Positions 1-7,632 of a DNA stretch of 53,999 nucleotides are shown here, piece after piece. Source of the stretch: Nitriliruptoraceae bacterium (GTDB lineage Bacteria; Actinomycetota; Nitriliruptoria; Nitriliruptorales; Nitriliruptoraceae); the NCBI GenBank assembly GCA_003563915.1, contig PWTE01000160.1:1-53999 (forward strand), given 5' to 3'. Position numbers and translations under genes: made by a program. Under the pieces are notes generated by a model, which had not been told where the DNA came from, searched no databases, and worked only from the letters and a program-made list of their open reading frames with translations. The first letter of the stretch is position 1, and each line of letters starts with the position of its first letter.

Positions 1-1
1 G

Positions 2-214
2 GATGCGCTGGTCGTCGCGGTGGCCTGGCTCGAACAGGTGGCGGCGCGTGATCCTGCCACCATCGCCTTGCTGAAACGGCTCTTCGACGACCACGGAGGG
101 ATGCGCGACCGCGCCGCGTTCGAGAACGATCTCCTGCGTGCACAGGCGGAGACCGGCCGGCTGCCGCGCCTCGTTCGCGACCTGCCGGGGACCGTACGGC
201 CACGCCGCGGGTGA
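2..214 (+). CDS. Enoyl-CoA hydratase/isomerase family protein, C-terminal end (partial)
   Basis: Only the last 70 codons lie in the window; the frame is open from the left edge to a TGA. The residues show the usual helical C-terminus of crotonase-fold proteins: a run like AARDPATIALLKRLF followed by an acidic stretch with FENDLLRAQ, matching the region where these enzymes have a conserved Lys and a closing Glu-rich helix. The catalytic oxyanion-hole region lies outside the window, so the substrate cannot be inferred. It runs in the same direction as glpX but is separated from it by a hairpin, so it probably forms its own transcript. Confidence 0.5.
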   Translation, partial: DALVVAVAWLEQVAARDPATIALLKRLFDDHGGMRDRAAFENDLLRAQAETGRLPRLVRDLPGTVRPRRG

Positions 215-273
215 CGTGCGCACCGGGCGGAGGGGGATCGACCCCCGCTGTTGCAAGGTCGCTGACTAGCATC

Positions 274-307
274 GCTCCCGGCAGGACAACGACGTCCTGC
301 CGGGAGC
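274..307 (+). repeat. Perfect 14-bp inverted repeat directly upstream of the glpX ribosome-binding site
   Basis: Arms 274-287 (GCTCCCGGCAGGAC) and 294-307 are exact reverse complements around a 6-nt loop (aacgac). The right arm ends one base before the glpX Shine-Dalgarno GGAGG (308-312). It lies about 60 nt after the upstream stop codon, so it may be that gene's terminator, a 5'-leader hairpin of glpX, or an operator; the sequence alone does not decide. Confidence 0.75.
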
Positions 308-317
308 GGAGGTCCTC

Positions 318-1307
318 GTGAGCCCAGAGAAGCCCGATCGCAACCTGGCCATCGAGATCGTTCGCGTCACCGAGGCCGCGGCCATGGCGGCAGCCCGGTG
401 GCAGGGACGGGGAGACAAGGAATCGGGGGATCAAGCCGCCGTCGACGCGATGCGGCAGGTGCTGGACACCGTCGAGATGGATGGGACGGTGATCATCGGC
501 GAGGGGGAGAAGGACGAGGCGCCGATGCTCTACAACGGGGAGCGTGTGGGGACCGGTAACCCCCCGGACGTCGACATCGCCGTCGATCCCGTCGAGGGCA
601 CCCGCCTGCTCGCCGAGGGACGGCCCGGTTCCCTGGCCGTCATGGCCGCGGCGCCGGCGGGGGCCATGTTCGATCCCGGGCCGTGTGTCTACATGGAGAA
701 GATCGTGGTCGGGGCAGAGGCCGCGGACGCGATCGATCTGGATCGGTCGTTGGCCGACAACCTGCGCAGCGTGGCCGACGTGACGGGCCGCGAACCTCGC
801 GACCTGACCGTGGTCATGCTCGACCGGGAGCGGCACGAGCAGGCCAAGCGTGAGGTCCGCGACGTCGGTGCCCGGCTGTCCCTGATCACGGACGGCGATG
901 TCGCCGGCGGCCTGCTCGCAGCGTGGAGGGACCGTCCGCAGATCGACATGCTCTACGGGATCGGTGGCACGCCCGAAGGGGTGATCACCGCCTGCGCGGT
1001 CAAGGCGTTGGGCGGGGCCATGCTCGGACGGTTGTGGGCGCGCTCCGACGATGAACGGCAGCGTGCGATCGACGGCGGGTACGACGTCGAGGCGATCCTC
1101 ACCGCCGACGACCTGGTCTCGGCGGAGGACTGCTTCTTCGCCTGTACCGGGATCACGCCAGGACAGTTGCTCCGCGGGGTGACCTTCAGCCGCTCCGGGG
1201 CGACCACCGACTCGCTGGTCATGCGGTCGAAGTCGGGGACCGTCCGCCACATCCGGGCGGCGCACCGCCTGGAGAAGCTCCGCGAGTACGCGACCGTCGA
1301 CTACTGA
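318..1307 (+). CDS. glpX: Fructose-1,6-bisphosphatase class II
   Basis: Removes the 1-phosphate of fructose 1,6-bisphosphate, the committed gluconeogenic step in the cytosol; class II is the usual and often only FBPase in actinobacteria. The 329-residue length is typical for GlpX. Visible family features are the metal-binding region with GEGEKDEAP (residues 61-69), the DxD...DPVEGT segment (84-95, where most relatives have DP-hydrophobic-DGT) and GIGGTPEG near residue 215. The GTG start is supported by GGAGG at 308-312, five bases upstream. It is convergent with the next gene, whose stop overlaps its end by 7 nt. Having Glu where Asp is usual in DPxDGT is conservative. Confidence 0.95.
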   Translation: MSPEKPDRNLAIEIVRVTEAAAMAAARWQGRGDKESGDQAAVDAMRQVLDTVEMDGTVIIGEGEKDEAPMLYNGERVGTGNPPDVDIAVDPVEGTRLLAEGRPGSLAVMAAAPAGAMFDPGPCVYMEKIVVGAEAADAIDLDRSLADNLRSVADVTGREPRDLTVVMLDRERHEQAKREVRDVGARLSLITDGDVAGGLLAAWRDRPQIDMLYGIGGTPEGVITACAVKALGGAMLGRLWARSDDERQRAIDGGYDVEAILTADDLVSAEDCFFACTGITPGQLLRGVTFSRSGATTDSLVMRSKSGTVRHIRAAHRLEKLREYATVDY

Positions 1308-2287
1308 CCGGTTCCCATGGCGACCTCGTCACGGGGCGGTGCCGGCCGTCCCGTGAGTCGTCTGACGTGGGTCAGCACGAGCTCGGGGTGTTCGAGCGGC
1401 AAGGTGTGACTGGCGGCCTCGACGATCTCCAGGCGTGCCCCGGGGATCGCGGCCGCGAGCTCCTCGTTGACCTCGACCGGACACCAGCCGTCACGGTCAC
1501 CGCCGATGACGGTGGTCGGGACGTCCACCAGGTGGAGCCACGCGGTCGGGTCGTAGGTGTGCATGCCCCTGGCGGTCCAGATCGCGGTGCGCGGATCGAC
1601 CCGGGAGAGGTGCGCGCGGTAGGGAGTCATCCCTGCCAGGGGGGTGAGTTCGCCGACCGCCTGCAGCCGCTTGCCGACCGGTAGCGCGACGGGCAGCTCG
1701 ATGGTGCGCATGAGCCTGCGGGTCAGCGCACGGGGCGCTGCGGCTCCAGCCATGGACACGAACGGGAAGATCACGCTCCCGACGCCGCTGCCGTACATGC
1801 GCGCGAACGGCGAGGCGTACGCGCCCGCGACCAGCGTGAGCGCCCCCACCAGATCCGGCCGGTCGTGCCAGAGGGCGAGGGCGACCTGCACCCCCATCGA
1901 GTGACCGATGCAGGTGACGTCGCGCGCCTCGAGGTCGTCCAGGACGGCCGCGACGTCGCCCGCCAGGTGGGGGATCTCGTAGTCGCTGGCCCGGGTCGGC
2001 AGCCGCCCGCCGCCGGCTTCCGTGGAGGCACCGATCCCGCGGTAGTTCAGCAGGACGACCCGGTGGTCCCTGGCGAGGTCGGGAGCGAGGTCCCGCCAGA
2101 AGTTGTCGGGGCACAGGTACCCGGCGACCCCGACCACCCACGGACCGTCCTGTGGGCCCCGCACGGTGTAGCGGATGCGGGTGCCGTCGCCACGTACCAC
2201 CTCGTGGTCCTTCGCCCACAGGTGGCCACCCCGGTCACCGGTCCACGGTGAGGGAACAGGCGGTGCGGCATGGCGAGGTCCGGGCAT
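1301..2287 (-). CDS. Alpha/beta-fold hydrolase
   Basis: A 328-residue alpha/beta hydrolase of unknown substrate. The fold shows in the oxyanion region (VVGVAGYLCP), the nucleophile elbow GHSMGVQ, a late acid in GGDRDGWCP, and a catalytic-His candidate in ASHTLPLEHP, in the right order and spacing for a Ser-Asp-His triad. It has no signal peptide, so it is probably cytosolic. The reading frame extends upstream to 2431, but that part has no protein-like character and overlaps PHO boxes; the ATG at 2287, preceded by AGGA, is preferred. It is divergent from the PhoU-like gene, so the shared region could control both. Confidence 0.8.
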   Translation of the reverse strand: MPGPRHAAPPVPSPWTGDRGGHLWAKDHEVVRGDGTRIRYTVRGPQDGPWVVGVAGYLCPDNFWRDLAPDLARDHRVVLLNYRGIGASTEAGGGRLPTRASDYEIPHLAGDVAAVLDDLEARDVTCIGHSMGVQVALALWHDRPDLVGALTLVAGAYASPFARMYGSGVGSVIFPFVSMAGAAAPRALTRRLMRTIELPVALPVGKRLQAVGELTPLAGMTPYRAHLSRVDPRTAIWTARGMHTYDPTAWLHLVDVPTTVIGGDRDGWCPVEVNEELAAAIPGARLEIVEAASHTLPLEHPELVLTHVRRLTGRPAPPRDEVAMGTGQ

Positions 2288-2365
2288 GGGGGTCCTGAGA
2301 GCTACGAGGTAGCAGAGAAGCGTACGCTGGCTGCTGGTCGGCGAAGGACCGCCGTCGTCCCTTGC

Positions 2366-2396
2366 GTTCACCCGGCGTTCACCTCCGCTGTTCACC
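2366..2396 (+). promoter_or_regulatory. PHO-box-like direct repeats, cluster 1
   Basis: GTTCACC occurs exactly at 2366-2372, 2377-2383 and 2390-2396. The first two copies are 11 nt apart, the spacing known for PhoP direct-repeat units in Streptomyces; the third is offset by 2 nt. RegX3, encoded 1.7 kb away, is the likely binder. Confidence 0.65.
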
Positions 2397-2498
2397 CAGC
2401 CGATGGCGGCCGGGCGTCGGGGCACGCTCATGGCTTCGCGGGCTCCCCTGCGGCAGGCGAGGCATCATCGGGGTCTCGCACCCGAGCGTTCTGCTCGT

Positions 2499-2527
2499 GT
2501 TCACCGGTTCGTCACCTACGGTTCAGC
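2499..2527 (+). promoter_or_regulatory. PHO box of three 11-nt units, cluster 2
   Basis: GTTCACC (2499), CGTCACC (2510) and GTTCAGC (2521) lie at exact 11-nt periodicity, matching GTTCACC at 7, 5 and 6 of 7 positions. This is the layout of a Streptomyces PHO-box core. It ends 89 nt upstream of the PhoU-like GTG start, a suitable place for an activator site. Confidence 0.7.
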
Positions 2528-2616
2528 ATGCGGGTAACCCGCCTTCCGTACCGTCCCGGTAACGAGAGTTGCCGGGAGGTCACGTCCGCGTAACGCGGTC
2601 GGCCACGAGGAGCACC

Positions 2617-3318
2617 GTGCGCGACGATGCCGAGGATCCCGAGCGGCTGCCATCCCTCCAGAGTGAGGCCACGACGGGCCGGGCGGAGTACCAGGCCTGG
2701 CTCGACGAGGTCGACGACGAGTTGGTGGGCGGGGCGCTGACCGTGGCCGAGTCGATGCCACGGATCTGTCGTGCGTTCTTCGCCGGTGACCCGATCGCCG
2801 TGGACGAGGCGCGGGCGGTGATGAGCGATGTCCGGGACCGGTGTCGGTACGTCGACGAACAGGCGTTCCTGCTGCTGGCCCGTGAGGCACCGGTCTCGGG
2901 TGACCTTCGGCGCCTGATGTCGCTGGTGCGCCTGGTCAGCGACCTGGATCGCGCTGCCGCACTGCTGCACCACGTCGCGGCTGCGGTCGAGCGACTGGAT
3001 CCACGGGATCTGCCGGGTGACCTCCAGCAGCAACTGAAGGAGCTCGCCGCACGCTCGACCGAGGTGTTCCGCCGGGGGGTGGACGCGTGGCGGACGCGCG
3101 ACGGTCTGGCGATCCACGAGCTCGACGACCTGGACGGTGACGTCGATCAGCTGTGCAACGGGCTCGTGCTCCGGGTCCGGTCACTGGACGCCACCAGCAA
3201 CGATGCGATGGTCCTCGGACTGCTCGGCCGTTACCTGGAGCGTCTCGCGGATCACGGCGTCGCCTTCGCGCGCCACACCACGTTCGCGGTCACGGGTACG
3301 CGGGTGGCCCTGTCATGA
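2617..3318 (+). CDS. PhoU-like phosphate-signalling protein
   Basis: A 233-residue, all-helical protein resembling PhoU/PhoY. The best match is the segment around DVRDRCRYVDEQAF followed by APVSGDLRRLMSLVRLVSDLDRAA, the typical E/D-rich helix, 'P-x-x-x-DLR' turn and following helix of PhoU repeats; a second, weaker half ends with LERLADHGVAF. PhoU proteins link Pst transport to the phosphate sensor kinase. The GTG start is chosen because GAGGAG lies four bases upstream. It is convergent with a second, more canonical PhoU gene and sits downstream of PHO boxes, so it is probably induced by phosphate limitation. It is divergent enough that a separate role is possible. Confidence 0.7.
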   Translation: MRDDAEDPERLPSLQSEATTGRAEYQAWLDEVDDELVGGALTVAESMPRICRAFFAGDPIAVDEARAVMSDVRDRCRYVDEQAFLLLAREAPVSGDLRRLMSLVRLVSDLDRAAALLHHVAAAVERLDPRDLPGDLQQQLKELAARSTEVFRRGVDAWRTRDGLAIHELDDLDGDVDQLCNGLVLRVRSLDATSNDAMVLGLLGRYLERLADHGVAFARHTTFAVTGTRVALS

Positions 3319-3362
3319 CGCTCGCGCTGGTGGTGGTCGACGAGCCCGGCGCGACGACCGGG

Positions 3363-4031
3363 TCAGTCGGGGCGGCGGCGCCCCAGGTCGACCGCCTCGC
3401 CGGTCGCGACGAAGACCGTCTGTTCGGCGATGTCGACGCCATGATCGGCGTACCGCTCGAGGTGGCGGGAGACACGGATCATGCGGGTCGCCCACTCGAT
3501 CCGCTCCTCGTCCCTGCCAGCGAGACGGACCAGACGTTGGAAGATGCCCCGGTCGTAGCGATCGACGGTGTCATCGAGTTCCGCGACCTGATGCCCCAGG
3601 TCCGGGTCCTCCTGCACGAAGGAGCGCACGGCGGTGCGGCCGACCTCGCGGGCCAGAGCGCCCATCTCGACGAGCTGTTCGGTCAGATCGGGATCGGCGG
3701 GGTACTCCGCGACGGCCAACACGGCGCTGGCGGTGTTCACGGCGTAGTCACCCATCCGCTCGAGGTGGAGGCTCACGTGCACCACTCCCGTCAAGAGGCG
3801 CAGGTCGTGGCCGACGGGGCCGTGCAGGGCGACGACGGCGAGCACACCGTGCTGGACCTGCTCGTAGGCGCGGTCGAGCTCCTCGTCCTCGGCGATCGTG
3901 GCCTCGGCCGCCGCGCGGTCGCCGTCACTGAGCGCCTGGAGGCATCGCCCCAGCATCTCGTCGGCGCGTTCGGCCATCGCCACCACGTTGGTGCGAAGCT
4001 GTTCGATCTGAAGATCCAGGTCCTTACGCAC
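3363..4031 (-). CDS. phoU: Phosphate-signalling protein PhoU
   Basis: 222 residues with two PhoU repeats, each carrying the E-R-hydrophobic-G/A-D-Y/H signature (LERMGDYAVN in the first half, LERYADHGVDIAE in the second) and the GPVGHDLRLL turn. PhoU holds the SenX3/PhoR kinase in its repressing state when phosphate is plentiful. The GTG start at 4031 has GGAGG six bases upstream; longer starts lack a site. It is transcribed divergently from regX3-senX3, the same order as phoU/phoRP in streptomycetes, with about 65 bp between the start codons. Confidence 0.9.
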   Translation of the reverse strand: MRKDLDLQIEQLRTNVVAMAERADEMLGRCLQALSDGDRAAAEATIAEDEELDRAYEQVQHGVLAVVALHGPVGHDLRLLTGVVHVSLHLERMGDYAVNTASAVLAVAEYPADPDLTEQLVEMGALAREVGRTAVRSFVQEDPDLGHQVAELDDTVDRYDRGIFQRLVRLAGRDEERIEWATRMIRVSRHLERYADHGVDIAEQTVFVATGEAVDLGRRRPD

Positions 4032-4096
4032 GCCCACCCTCCGGTGTCGCCAGCTCACGCCGCACTCTAGACCCTCACAGGGAGGACGCCTCAGCC

Positions 4097-4783
4097 ATGC
4101 CGAAGCTGTTGCTCGTCGAGGACGAGAAGTCCATCGCCGAAGGTCTCGCCATCACCCTGGAAGCCGAGGGCTTCCAGGTCGCCTGGGTGAAGGATGGCCT
4201 GGATGCCCTGCCCGCATGGGAACGGGTGCGTCCGGATCTGGTCATCCTCGACCTGATGCTCCCCGGGATGTCGGGAACGGAGGTCTGTCGTGCGATCCGC
4301 CAGCGGTCGGACGTCCCGATCATCATGCTGACCGCCAGGGACGCCGAGGTCGACCGGGTCGTCGGCCTCGAGCTGGGTGCGGACGACTACATCACCAAGC
4401 CGTTCTCGACCCGCGAGCTGGCGGCGCGCATCAAGGCGGTCCTACGACGAGCCCCCGTGGTCGACACCCCGGTGGACGCGTCCCCCGTCGAGGCCTCGGG
4501 GGTCAGGGTCGATCGGCTGCGGCACGAGGTCCGGGTCGATGGCACCCTGGTGGAACTCCCGCCGAAGGAGTTCGACCTCCTGGCCTTCCTCATCGAGAAC
4601 GCTGGCCGCGTCCTCACCCGGGGGCAGCTGATCGACGAGATCTGGGGGAGCGACTACGTGGGGGACACGAAGACCCTGGATGTCCACATCCGCCGTCTTC
4701 GGAGTCGGATCGAGGCCGACCCCGGTGAGCCGACCCGGATCCAGACCGTTCGGGGGGTCGGCTACCGGTTCGCCGACCAGTGA
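4097..4783 (+). CDS. regX3: OmpR-family response regulator, RegX3/PhoP type
   Basis: 228 residues: receiver domain (about 2-118) with acidic pocket E8/D9, phospho-acceptor D52 in VILDLMLPG, and K101 in ITKPF; then a winged-helix DNA-binding domain (about 130-226) with PPKEFDLLAFLIEN, RVLTRGQLID and the C-terminal VRGVGYRF. It is expected to bind PHO boxes such as those at 2366-2527 under phosphate limitation. GGAGGA at 4081-4086 precedes the ATG at a slightly long spacing. The kinase gene begins inside its stop codon. RegX3 versus PhoP naming is based on context. Confidence 0.9.
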   Translation: MPKLLLVEDEKSIAEGLAITLEAEGFQVAWVKDGLDALPAWERVRPDLVILDLMLPGMSGTEVCRAIRQRSDVPIIMLTARDAEVDRVVGLELGADDYITKPFSTRELAARIKAVLRRAPVVDTPVDASPVEASGVRVDRLRHEVRVDGTLVELPPKEFDLLAFLIENAGRVLTRGQLIDEIWGSDYVGDTKTLDVHIRRLRSRIEADPGEPTRIQTVRGVGYRFADQ

Positions 4784-6087
4784 CCGCACGGGCGGCCGGT
4801 GTGGCGCTGGGTATCGCCGGCGCAGGCTTCGCGGCAGGTCAGCTTGCCAGCGTCGAGGCGGGCATCGTCCTGGCGCTGCTGGCCGGGCTGGTCGGTGCCG
4901 CCATCCTCCACCAGGTCGAGGCACGACGGGTCCGGAGGCTGGCCGAGCGGGTCAACGGCATGGTGGGTGACGGTCCGGATCGGCGCTCGGTGCAGGTGGG
5001 CGGGACGGGCGCGTGGCGACAGCTGGAGATCGCGATCAACACGCTGGTCTCGGCCTACCAGCGGCGAGGTGCCAGGATCGAGCAGGAGCGTCCCTGGCGA
5101 CGTGAGCTGGTCGACTCCCTGGTGCAGCCCGCACTGCTCTTCTCCTCCGGGTCGCGGTTGCTGTCCGCCAACGATGCGGCCAGGAGCCTGCTCGGGATCC
5201 CCATCGACGCCGAGAACGTCACCGTCGTCCAGGCGGTGGGGAGTGCGGCGTTGGCGGAGGCGGTCCGGGAGGTGCAGACCGCACAGCGTCCGGTGATCAT
5301 CGACCTGGAGCACGGTGAGCACCACCTGCGTGCGTCGGTGTCCCAGGTCGGCGACGAGACCCTGCTGATCATCACCGACCGGACGCGCGAACTGCGGGTC
5401 GAGGAGGTACGGCGCAACTTCGTGGTCAACGCGTCCCACGAGCTGAAGACCCCGGTCACCTCGATCCAGACGCTGGCCGAGGCGCTCGAGGTGTCCGTCA
5501 AAGACGACCCGGACCGGGTGATCGCGCTGACCAACCAGCTGAGCAGCGAGGCAGAGCGATTGGCACGCCTGGTGCGTGATCTGCTCGACCTGCGCCGGCT
5601 CGAGGAACGCGGGCCGCTGGAACGGGCCCCGGTCGATCTCGCGGAACTGGCTCGTCGGGTGGTCGCGGAGCAGATCTCCCGCGCGGAGCAACGGCAGGTC
5701 GAGTTGTCGGTCGACGCTCCGGAGCGCGCGATGGTCGCCGGGGTCGTCGGCGACCTGGAGGGGATCGTCAAGAACCTGGTGGCCAACGCCATCCAGTACA
5801 ACCGGTCCGGAGGCTCGGTCGAGGTCACGATCGCGCCGGAGGACGGGATGCAGAGGGTGCGCGTCACCGACACGGGCATCGGCATCCCGCAGCAGGATCT
5901 CGGCCGGATCTTCGAACGCTTCTACCGGGTGGACACCGCTCGTTCGCGCGCCACGGGTGGGACCGGGCTCGGCCTGTCGATCGTCCGACACGCCGTGGAG
6001 CGCCACGGTGGCACGATCCACGTGGAGAGCCTCCTCGGCGAGGGCACGACGTTCACCGTCCGGCTGCCGATCGGGTCGCCGGACTGA
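4780..6087 (+). CDS. senX3: Phosphate-sensing histidine kinase, SenX3/PhoR type
   Basis: 435 residues. Two short N-terminal membrane segments (about 5-23 and 26-43) have almost no loop between them, as in SenX3, so there is no extracellular sensor domain. A PAS-like domain (about 108-205) includes PALLFSSGSRLLSANDAA. The HisKA box carries H220 in NASHELKTPVTS, followed by an HATPase_c domain with N box (KNLVANAIQYN), G1 (DTGIGIP), F box (FERFYRVD) and G2 (GTGLGLSIV). The start codon overlaps the regX3 stop as GTGA, indicating translational coupling. It phosphorylates RegX3, with PhoU next door as the probable repressor. Confidence 0.9.
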   Translation: MTARAAGVALGIAGAGFAAGQLASVEAGIVLALLAGLVGAAILHQVEARRVRRLAERVNGMVGDGPDRRSVQVGGTGAWRQLEIAINTLVSAYQRRGARIEQERPWRRELVDSLVQPALLFSSGSRLLSANDAARSLLGIPIDAENVTVVQAVGSAALAEAVREVQTAQRPVIIDLEHGEHHLRASVSQVGDETLLIITDRTRELRVEEVRRNFVVNASHELKTPVTSIQTLAEALEVSVKDDPDRVIALTNQLSSEAERLARLVRDLLDLRRLEERGPLERAPVDLAELARRVVAEQISRAEQRQVELSVDAPERAMVAGVVGDLEGIVKNLVANAIQYNRSGGSVEVTIAPEDGMQRVRVTDTGIGIPQQDLGRIFERFYRVDTARSRATGGTGLGLSIVRHAVERHGGTIHVESLLGEGTTFTVRLPIGSPD

Positions 6088-6123
6088 GCTCGGGCGGGCT
6101 CCGACGGGGTCGGGCCGGTCAGC

Positions 6124-6129
6124 TACCGT
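6124..6129 (+). promoter_or_regulatory. Candidate -10 element of map
   Basis: TACCGT lies 28 nt before the GTG start of map, with GGAGGAGGA (6142-6150) in between. It matches the TAnnnT pattern seen before most isolated genes in this window. Confidence 0.4.
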
Positions 6130-6156
6130 CGGGGTCCGCTCGGAGGAGGAACCGCC

Positions 6157-6924
6157 GTGATCGTCAGGAAGACCGCGCGTGAGATCGAGGCCCTGCGTGA
6201 GGCGGGCCGTGTCGTCGCGTTGGCCCACCAGGCGATGCACGAGGTGGCTGATATCGGCGTGAGCCTCAAGGAGCTCGACGAGGTCGCCCACCAGGTGATG
6301 CGCGACCACGGGGGCGAGCCGGCCTTCCTCGACTACCAGCCCCACTTCGCGGTCTCGCCCTTCCCCGGTGTGATCTGCGCCTCCGTGAACGACGTCGTCG
6401 TCCACGGCATCCCGACCGACCAGAGGCTCGAGGACGGCGACCTCCTCAGCATCGACGTCGGCGTGATCCTCGACGGGTGGGTCGGTGACGCAGCTCGGAG
6501 CTTCGTGGTGGGCACCCCCCGAGCGGAGGACGAGAAGCTGATCGCGCACGCCTGGGAGGGGCTCGACGCCGGGATCGCGGCCGCGCAGCCCGGTAACCGG
6601 ATCGGTGACATCGCCCACGCGGTCGGCACCGTCGGGCGTGGTCACGGCTACGGGATCCCTGAGGGCTGGGGCGGGCACGGCGTCGGCCGGGAGATGCACG
6701 AGGACCCGTCGGTCCCCAACGAGGGGCAGCCGGGCCGCGGGCTCAGACTCAAGCCCGGACTGGTCATCGCGATCGAGCCGATGTTCATGGCCGGCGGGGA
6801 CGATGGCGTGGTCATCGACGATGACGGGTGGACGATCCGGACCCGCGATGGCAGCCGTGCCGCCCACGTCGAACACACCATCGCGGTGACGGCGGACGGT
6901 CCGGTCATCCTCACCGAGCTGTGA
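6157..6924 (+). CDS. map: Methionine aminopeptidase, type I
   Basis: Removes the initiator methionine from nascent proteins. 255 residues, the usual bacterial type I length. All five metal ligands are present and correctly spaced: D100, D111, H174, E207 and E239; the substrate-binding His is H83 in VVHGIP. There is no N-terminal SH3-binding extension. The GTG start has a strong GGAGGAGGA six bases away. The stop codon overlaps the start of nth (GTGA), so both are made from one transcript. The gene sits apart from the ribosomal-protein cluster where map is often found. Confidence 0.95.
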   Translation: MIVRKTAREIEALREAGRVVALAHQAMHEVADIGVSLKELDEVAHQVMRDHGGEPAFLDYQPHFAVSPFPGVICASVNDVVVHGIPTDQRLEDGDLLSIDVGVILDGWVGDAARSFVVGTPRAEDEKLIAHAWEGLDAGIAAAQPGNRIGDIAHAVGTVGRGHGYGIPEGWGGHGVGREMHEDPSVPNEGQPGRGLRLKPGLVIAIEPMFMAGGDDGVVIDDDGWTIRTRDGSRAAHVEHTIAVTADGPVILTEL

Positions 6925-7610
6925 CGGCGATCCCCGAGGAGCTGACCCGTGACCGCGGCAAGACGCTGCGGGCGCCGGTGATCCTCGGGTTGCTCCGCGA
7001 TGAGCTCGGTCCCGGGGCGACCATCGCCCTGACCTTCTCCAACCGGTGGGAGCTGCTCGTCGCCACGGTCCTGTCCGCCCAGTCCACCGACGTCAAGGTC
7101 AACCAGGTCACCGCCGAGCTGTTCCGCGAACTGCCCGACCCGGCCGCGATGGCGGCGGCCCCGCTCGAACGCATCGAGGCGCTGATCGGGCAGCTCGGCC
7201 TGTTCCGCCAGAAGGCGAAGAACCTCAAGGCCACCGCCGCGCTGCTCCTGGAACGTCACGGTGGTGAGGTGCCCGGGACGATGGAAGAGCTCACCGCCCT
7301 GCCGGGTGTCGCGCGCAAGACCGCCAACGTGGTCCTGTCGAACGGGTTCGGGCGCAACGAGGGCGTCGTCGTCGACACCCATGTCGCCCGGCTCGCGCGG
7401 CGCCTCCGGTTCACCCGCGAGGACGATCCGAAGCGGATCGAACGCGACCTGATGCGCCTGTTCCCACAGGAGCGGTGGCTGGAGGTGGCGGACCTGCTGA
7501 TCCACCACGGCCGGCGTACGTGCTTCGCGCGCAGCCCGCGTTGCGAGGACTGCGTGATCGAGCCGTTGTGCCCGTCCTCCCAGGAAGCCGGGCTGACGGA
7601 CAAGCGGTAG
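6921..7610 (+). CDS. nth: Endonuclease III
   Basis: DNA glycosylase/AP lyase acting on oxidised pyrimidines in base-excision repair. 229 residues. The helix-hairpin-helix LPGVARKTA carries catalytic K133; the catalytic Asp is D152 in VVDTHVARL. The C-terminal [4Fe-4S] loop has cysteines 201, 208, 211 and 217 in the classical C-x6-C-x2-C-x5-C spacing. The GTG start at 6921 overlaps the map stop by four bases. Upstream extension of the frame lies inside map and was rejected. Confidence 0.95.
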   Translation: MTAIPEELTRDRGKTLRAPVILGLLRDELGPGATIALTFSNRWELLVATVLSAQSTDVKVNQVTAELFRELPDPAAMAAAPLERIEALIGQLGLFRQKAKNLKATAALLLERHGGEVPGTMEELTALPGVARKTANVVLSNGFGRNEGVVVDTHVARLARRLRFTREDDPKRIERDLMRLFPQERWLEVADLLIHHGRRTCFARSPRCEDCVIEPLCPSSQEAGLTDKR

Positions 7611-7632
7611 CACCCTCCGTCGGTCGCGTCCG

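Larger units (their letters stand above)
2288..2616. other. Divergent intergenic region, 329 bp, regulatory
   Basis: There is no convincing gene here. It holds two clusters of PHO-box-like heptamers, near 2366-2396 and 2499-2527, between the divergent hydrolase and PhoU-like genes, both of which could be PhoP/RegX3 targets. Confidence 0.6.

Noticed and set aside
4762-6876. A 704-codon open frame on the minus strand opposite senX3 and map
   Set aside because: It is a shadow of GC-rich codon use in the genes on the other strand; the protein is Asp/Arg/Pro-rich without any fold or motif, while senX3 and map are unmistakable.
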